Below the pieces are notes generated by a model that was not told where the DNA came from, did no database searches, and saw nothing but the letters and a program-made list of their open reading frames with translations. From positions 1-9,526 of the forward strand of contig MERE01000048.1 in assembly GCA_001771975.1 (NCBI GenBank): DNA of 9,526 nucleotides, read 5' to 3'. Positions 6,832 through 9,526 of this stretch are shown one piece after another. The stretch is from Betaproteobacteria bacterium RIFCSPLOWO2_02_FULL_68_150. GTDB taxonomy: Bacteria > Pseudomonadota > Gammaproteobacteria > Burkholderiales > SG8-39. The first letter of the stretch is position 1. Each line of letters begins with the position of its first letter. A program made the position numbers and the translations under genes.

Positions 6832-8199
6832 ATGTCTGTCACCGCAGGGTTTGCCCGCTTCATTCGCGCGCTGGACATTGCCGCCGTGCCGCCCGCGGTG
6901 GCGGAGAAGACCCGGACCTGCCTTCTGAACGGGTACGGCATCGGTCTCGGCTGCCACGACACGCCCTATGCGCCGGTTGCGCGCAGCGCAGCGCTTCGCA
7001 TGTACGGCGAGCAGCCGGCCGGTGCGACCCTGCTCGGCGATGGCCGCAGGACCGCGATCGCCGGTGCAGTGCTCGCCAACGCGGCGCTGTTCCACGGGCG
7101 GGCCCAGGAAGACACCTGCGGTGCGGCGCATCTGGGCACCGTCATGATTCCGCTGCTCACGGCATTGCTCGAGACGCGAGGCTATCCGCTCGCGCGGCTG
7201 CTTCCGGCGCTGCTCGCCGGCTACGAGACGGGCGGCTTGCTGGAGAAAACCTACGCGGGCCACACCACACCGGGCGGATTCCGGGCATCGCCCGTGTACG
7301 GAACGATCGCCGCGGCTGCCGCGGCCGCAAAGCTGATGGACCTGCCCGAGGAACGGATCGCGGCCGCGCTCGCGAACGCGGCGTCGTTCGCTGGCGGCAT
7401 CCTGCAGTCTTTCGCCGACGGCACCGACGAGTGGCGCTACCAGGTCGGAATCGCCGCGCAGATCGGGCTCGCGGCAGCGGAACTCGCGCGCGCCGGATCG
7501 ATTTCCGCGCCGCATGCGATCGAGGGAAAGTCCGGGTTCGTGCGCGCCTTCGCGCGCGAAGACTGCGATGCCGGCGCGCTGCTCGCCGGACTCGGCAGGG
7601 ACTGGGCGGTGTTGCGCGTCACCTTCAAACCGTACCCGGTATGCGCGTTCAACCAGACCCCGGTCACCGCAGCGCTCGCCTTGAGGGAAAAACTCGGCGG
7701 TGCCGGGATCGCCGCGGTGCGCGTCCACATGAATCCTTATGAGACGGGATACGCGGGCATGGACGCGACCGGCCCGTTCGACTCGATTTCGGGCACCCTG
7801 ATGAGCATTCCCTTCTGCATCGCCACCACGCTGCTCCACGGCGCGCCGGACATGGCGAGAATGACGACCTACAACGACCGCGAAGTCAATGCGCTGATTC
7901 CGCGCATCCGCCTGGCGAGCGACGCAGACGTTCCATCGCTGTGCTGCAGGATCGAAATCGAGACCGCTGACGCGCGCACCCTGGTCCAGGACCAGCGCAT
8001 GACGACGCGCGATTTCTCTTTCGACCGCAAGCGCGTATCCGCGCTCGTGCGGCGCATCGGCGCCGAACAGGCCGTCCCGGCGCAGTCCTACGATGCGATC
8101 GAGGCGTTCGTCGATGGCCTGCCGGGCGGCAGCATTCACGCGGTGTTGCGCGCGTTCACGCTGCTGCCCGCGGCGCGCGTGCCGGCCCGCGCGGCATGA
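6832..8199 (+). CDS. MmgE/PrpD-family protein
   Basis: This 455-residue protein has the length and layout of the MmgE/PrpD family, which includes 2-methylcitrate dehydratase and cis-aconitate decarboxylase. Family landmarks are the helical start (KTRTCLLNGYGIGLGC, 26-41), GAVLANAALFHGRAQEDTCGAAH (78-100), TPGGFRASPVYGTIAAAAAAAKLM (146-169), ASFAGGILQSFADG (184-197) and FKPYPVCAFNQTPV (265-278). Compared with characterised members, the His of GFHA is R151, the Lys/His of the KRLH stretch is replaced by EWRYQ (200-204), and the later YPxC...H position appears to be N274. D94, T95 and H100 remain. It may therefore be a subfamily with a different reaction, and calling it methylcitrate dehydratase would be unsafe. 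The ATG at 6832 has AGGAAA upstream and gives the normal length. The frame is open further left to 6430, over the regulator gene, without meaning. Its stop overlaps the next start as ATGA. Confidence 0.87.
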   Translation: MSVTAGFARFIRALDIAAVPPAVAEKTRTCLLNGYGIGLGCHDTPYAPVARSAALRMYGEQPAGATLLGDGRRTAIAGAVLANAALFHGRAQEDTCGAAHLGTVMIPLLTALLETRGYPLARLLPALLAGYETGGLLEKTYAGHTTPGGFRASPVYGTIAAAAAAAKLMDLPEERIAAALANAASFAGGILQSFADGTDEWRYQVGIAAQIGLAAAELARAGSISAPHAIEGKSGFVRAFAREDCDAGALLAGLGRDWAVLRVTFKPYPVCAFNQTPVTAALALREKLGGAGIAAVRVHMNPYETGYAGMDATGPFDSISGTLMSIPFCIATTLLHGAPDMARMTTYNDREVNALIPRIRLASDADVPSLCCRIEIETADARTLVQDQRMTTRDFSFDRKRVSALVRRIGAEQAVPAQSYDAIEAFVDGLPGGSIHAVLRAFTLLPAARVPARAA

Positions 8200-9218
8200 C
8201 GCCGGAACCCGCGACGGCGCGTCGCGCAAGCGGGGACGGCGACACGGTGCAAGCCGACGCGTCCGTCCTTCTGGAACTCTACCGCCGCATGGCGACGATC
8301 CGCCGCGCCGAGGAGCGGCTCTCGCAGCTGTTCGCGGACGGCGCGGTGCCGGGTTTCCTGCACCTTTCGATCGGACAGGAGGCGGTGCCGGTGGGCGTCT
8401 GTGCCGCGCTCGAACCCGCCGACACGGTCGCCTCGACCCATCGGGGTCACGGCCATGCGCTCGCCAAGGGCATGGCGCTGGAAGGTTTCTTCGCCGAGAT
8501 CATGGGTCGCGCGAGCGGCGTGTGCGCGGGGCGCGGCGGCTCGATCCACGTCGCCGACATGAGCATCGGCATGCTGGGCGCCAACGGCATCGTCGGCGGC
8601 GGCTTGCCGCTCGCTGCGGGCAGTGCGCTCGCGCACCAGGTGAAAGGCCGGCCGAACGTTGCGGTGGCATTCTTCGGCGACGGTGCGATGGCCGAAGGGG
8701 CGCTGCACGAATGCCTGAACCTGGCCAGGCTCTGGAAGCTGCCGCTGGTGTTCGTCTGCGAGAACAACGGCTGGGGCGAATTCTCGCCGCTCGAGCGCCA
8801 GTTCGCGGCGAAGCTTGCCGCGCTCGGCGCCGCCTTTGCCATCCCGTACGAAGAGGTGGACGGCATCGACGTCGAGGCGGTGGCGGCCGCAGCGCAGAGG
8901 CGCATCGAGCCGGCGCGCCGCGGCGAGGGACCGCAGATCCTCGAGTGCTTTACACAGCGCTGGCGCGGGCACTACGAGGGCGATCCGCAGAAGTATCGCG
9001 ACCCCTCGAACCTCGATGCAGCGCGCGGGCAGGATGCGCTCGCGGTGGCTGCCGGACGGCTCGCCGCGCAGGGCATCGGCGCCGCGCAGCTCGCTCGGCT
9101 CGAGCGCTCGATCGCGGAGCACATCGAGACTGCCGTCACGGCGGCGCGCGCCGCGGCCGAGCCGGATTTTGAGACTGCGCTGGCGGGGGTCTACGCAGGA
9201 GGGCGCGCGCATGGCTGA
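8196..9218 (+). CDS. E1 alpha subunit of a TPP-dependent 2-oxoacid/acetoin dehydrogenase
   Basis: This 340-residue protein is the alpha subunit of a heterotetrameric alpha2beta2 E1 component. With thiamine diphosphate, E1 decarboxylates a 2-oxoacid or cleaves acetoin and loads the acyl group on the E2 lipoyl arm. The TPP/magnesium motif starts with GDG at 151-153 and ends with NN at 180-181. Other family landmarks are HLSIGQEAVPVG (56-67), THRGHGHALAKG (81-92), GMLGANGIVGGGLPLAAG (115-132) and the phosphorylation-loop-like RWRGHYEGDPQKYR (265-278). The wording around THRGHGH is reminiscent of acetoin dehydrogenase alpha, but pyruvate or branched-chain oxoacid cannot be excluded. The first 20 or so residues are poorly conserved. 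It starts inside the MmgE/PrpD stop (ATGA) and its own end overlaps the E1 beta start by eight bases, so the three are surely cotranscribed. Confidence 0.92.
   Translation: MTPEPATARRASGDGDTVQADASVLLELYRRMATIRRAEERLSQLFADGAVPGFLHLSIGQEAVPVGVCAALEPADTVASTHRGHGHALAKGMALEGFFAEIMGRASGVCAGRGGSIHVADMSIGMLGANGIVGGGLPLAAGSALAHQVKGRPNVAVAFFGDGAMAEGALHECLNLARLWKLPLVFVCENNGWGEFSPLERQFAAKLAALGAAFAIPYEEVDGIDVEAVAAAAQRRIEPARRGEGPQILECFTQRWRGHYEGDPQKYRDPSNLDAARGQDALAVAAGRLAAQGIGAAQLARLERSIAEHIETAVTAARAAAEPDFETALAGVYAGGRAHG
9197..9202 (+). promoter_or_regulatory. Strong ribosome binding site for E1 beta
   Basis: AGGAGG lies inside the end of the E1 alpha gene, eight bases before ATG 9211. It fixes the E1 beta start and indicates independent ribosome loading in addition to coupling through the overlap. 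Confidence 0.75.
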
Positions 9219-9526
9219 AACGCGCTACTCGGCGGCGATCAACCGCGCGCTCGCCGATGCGATGGCCGCCGACGCCTCGGTGGTGCTCTTTGGCGAGGAC
9301 GTGGCTGCGCCCGGCGGGCCGTTTGCGGTGACGCGGGGGCTGCTCGCGAAATTCGGCCCGCAACGCGTGCGCGACACGCCGATCGCGGAAGCGGCGATTG
9401 CCGGCGCTGCGGTAGGCGCGGCGCTCTCCGGCCTGCGGCCCGTGGTCGAGATCATGTTCATGGACTTCATGACCTTCACCATGGACGCGCTCGTCAACCA
9501 GGCTGCCAAGGCGCATTTCATGTTCG
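9211..9526 (+). CDS. E1 beta subunit of a TPP-dependent 2-oxoacid/acetoin dehydrogenase (N-terminal part)
   Basis: This frame is cut by the right edge after 105 codons; the full family length is about 325-340 residues. Translation gives MAETRYSAAINRALADAM, then LFGEDVAAPGGPF (26-38), VRDTPIAEAAIAGAAVGAAL (53-72) and GLRPVVEIMFMDFM (74-87). This is the standard N-terminal half of the pyrimidine-binding domain of E1 beta. E60 in TPIAE is the glutamate expected to contact the thiamine aminopyrimidine. The ATG overlaps the end of the alpha gene by eight bases and has AGGAGG upstream. An E2 and perhaps an E3 gene would be expected just beyond the window. Confidence 0.93.
   Translation, partial: MAETRYSAAINRALADAMAADASVVLFGEDVAAPGGPFAVTRGLLAKFGPQRVRDTPIAEAAIAGAAVGAALSGLRPVVEIMFMDFMTFTMDALVNQAAKAHFMF

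Noticed and set aside
6529..8229. A 566-codon open frame on the minus strand
   Set aside because: It is antisense to the MmgE/PrpD gene, has an Arg-rich composition and no family resemblance.

Overview
The window is a GC-rich, densely coding stretch of a bacterial chromosome. Codon use, short intergenic gaps, start-stop overlaps and the gene families all suggest a proteobacterium, most likely a betaproteobacterium of the Burkholderiales type. That placement is inferred from overall style, not from a marker gene.

Layout from left to right. Positions 1-62 (minus) may be the first codons of a gene leaving the window, possibly the RecC-like exonuclease V gamma subunit. Positions 236-715 (minus) encode a YbaK/EbsC-type aminoacyl-tRNA deacylase. 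Positions 922-4693 (minus) encode a three-subunit molybdenum hydroxylase of the xanthine dehydrogenase/CoxMSL family, transcribed in the order FAD subunit, 2Fe-2S subunit, molybdopterin subunit. Just upstream on the same strand (4752 to about 5684) is a polytopic membrane protein of unknown function. A divergent LysR-type regulator lies at 5717-6643 (plus). It is followed by an MmgE/PrpD-family protein (6832-8199), the E1 alpha subunit of a thiamine-diphosphate 2-oxoacid or acetoin dehydrogenase (8196-9218), and the beginning of its E1 beta partner (9211 to the window edge).

The best evidence that these genes work together is a 42-bp element present twice, matching at 32 of 42 positions. One copy (5656-5697, minus orientation) points toward the membrane protein and the molybdenum hydroxylase. 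The other (6671-6712, plus orientation) points toward the MmgE/PrpD and E1 genes. Each copy contains ATAG-N7-GTAT, close to the T-N11-A and ATAC-N7-GTAT boxes of LysR-type regulators, plus a second overlapping dyad about one helical turn away. The inferred picture is one LysR-type regulator between two operons, controlling both.

The likely biology is a catabolic module: a membrane protein that may move the substrate, a molybdenum hydroxylase that oxidises it, an MmgE/PrpD-type enzyme acting on an intermediate, and a TPP-dependent dehydrogenase that cleaves or decarboxylates a keto intermediate. The substrate cannot be read from the sequence. Two enzymes differ from well-known relatives at residues usually tied to catalysis: the molybdenum subunit in its active-site loop, and the MmgE/PrpD protein at three positions expected to be His or Lys.
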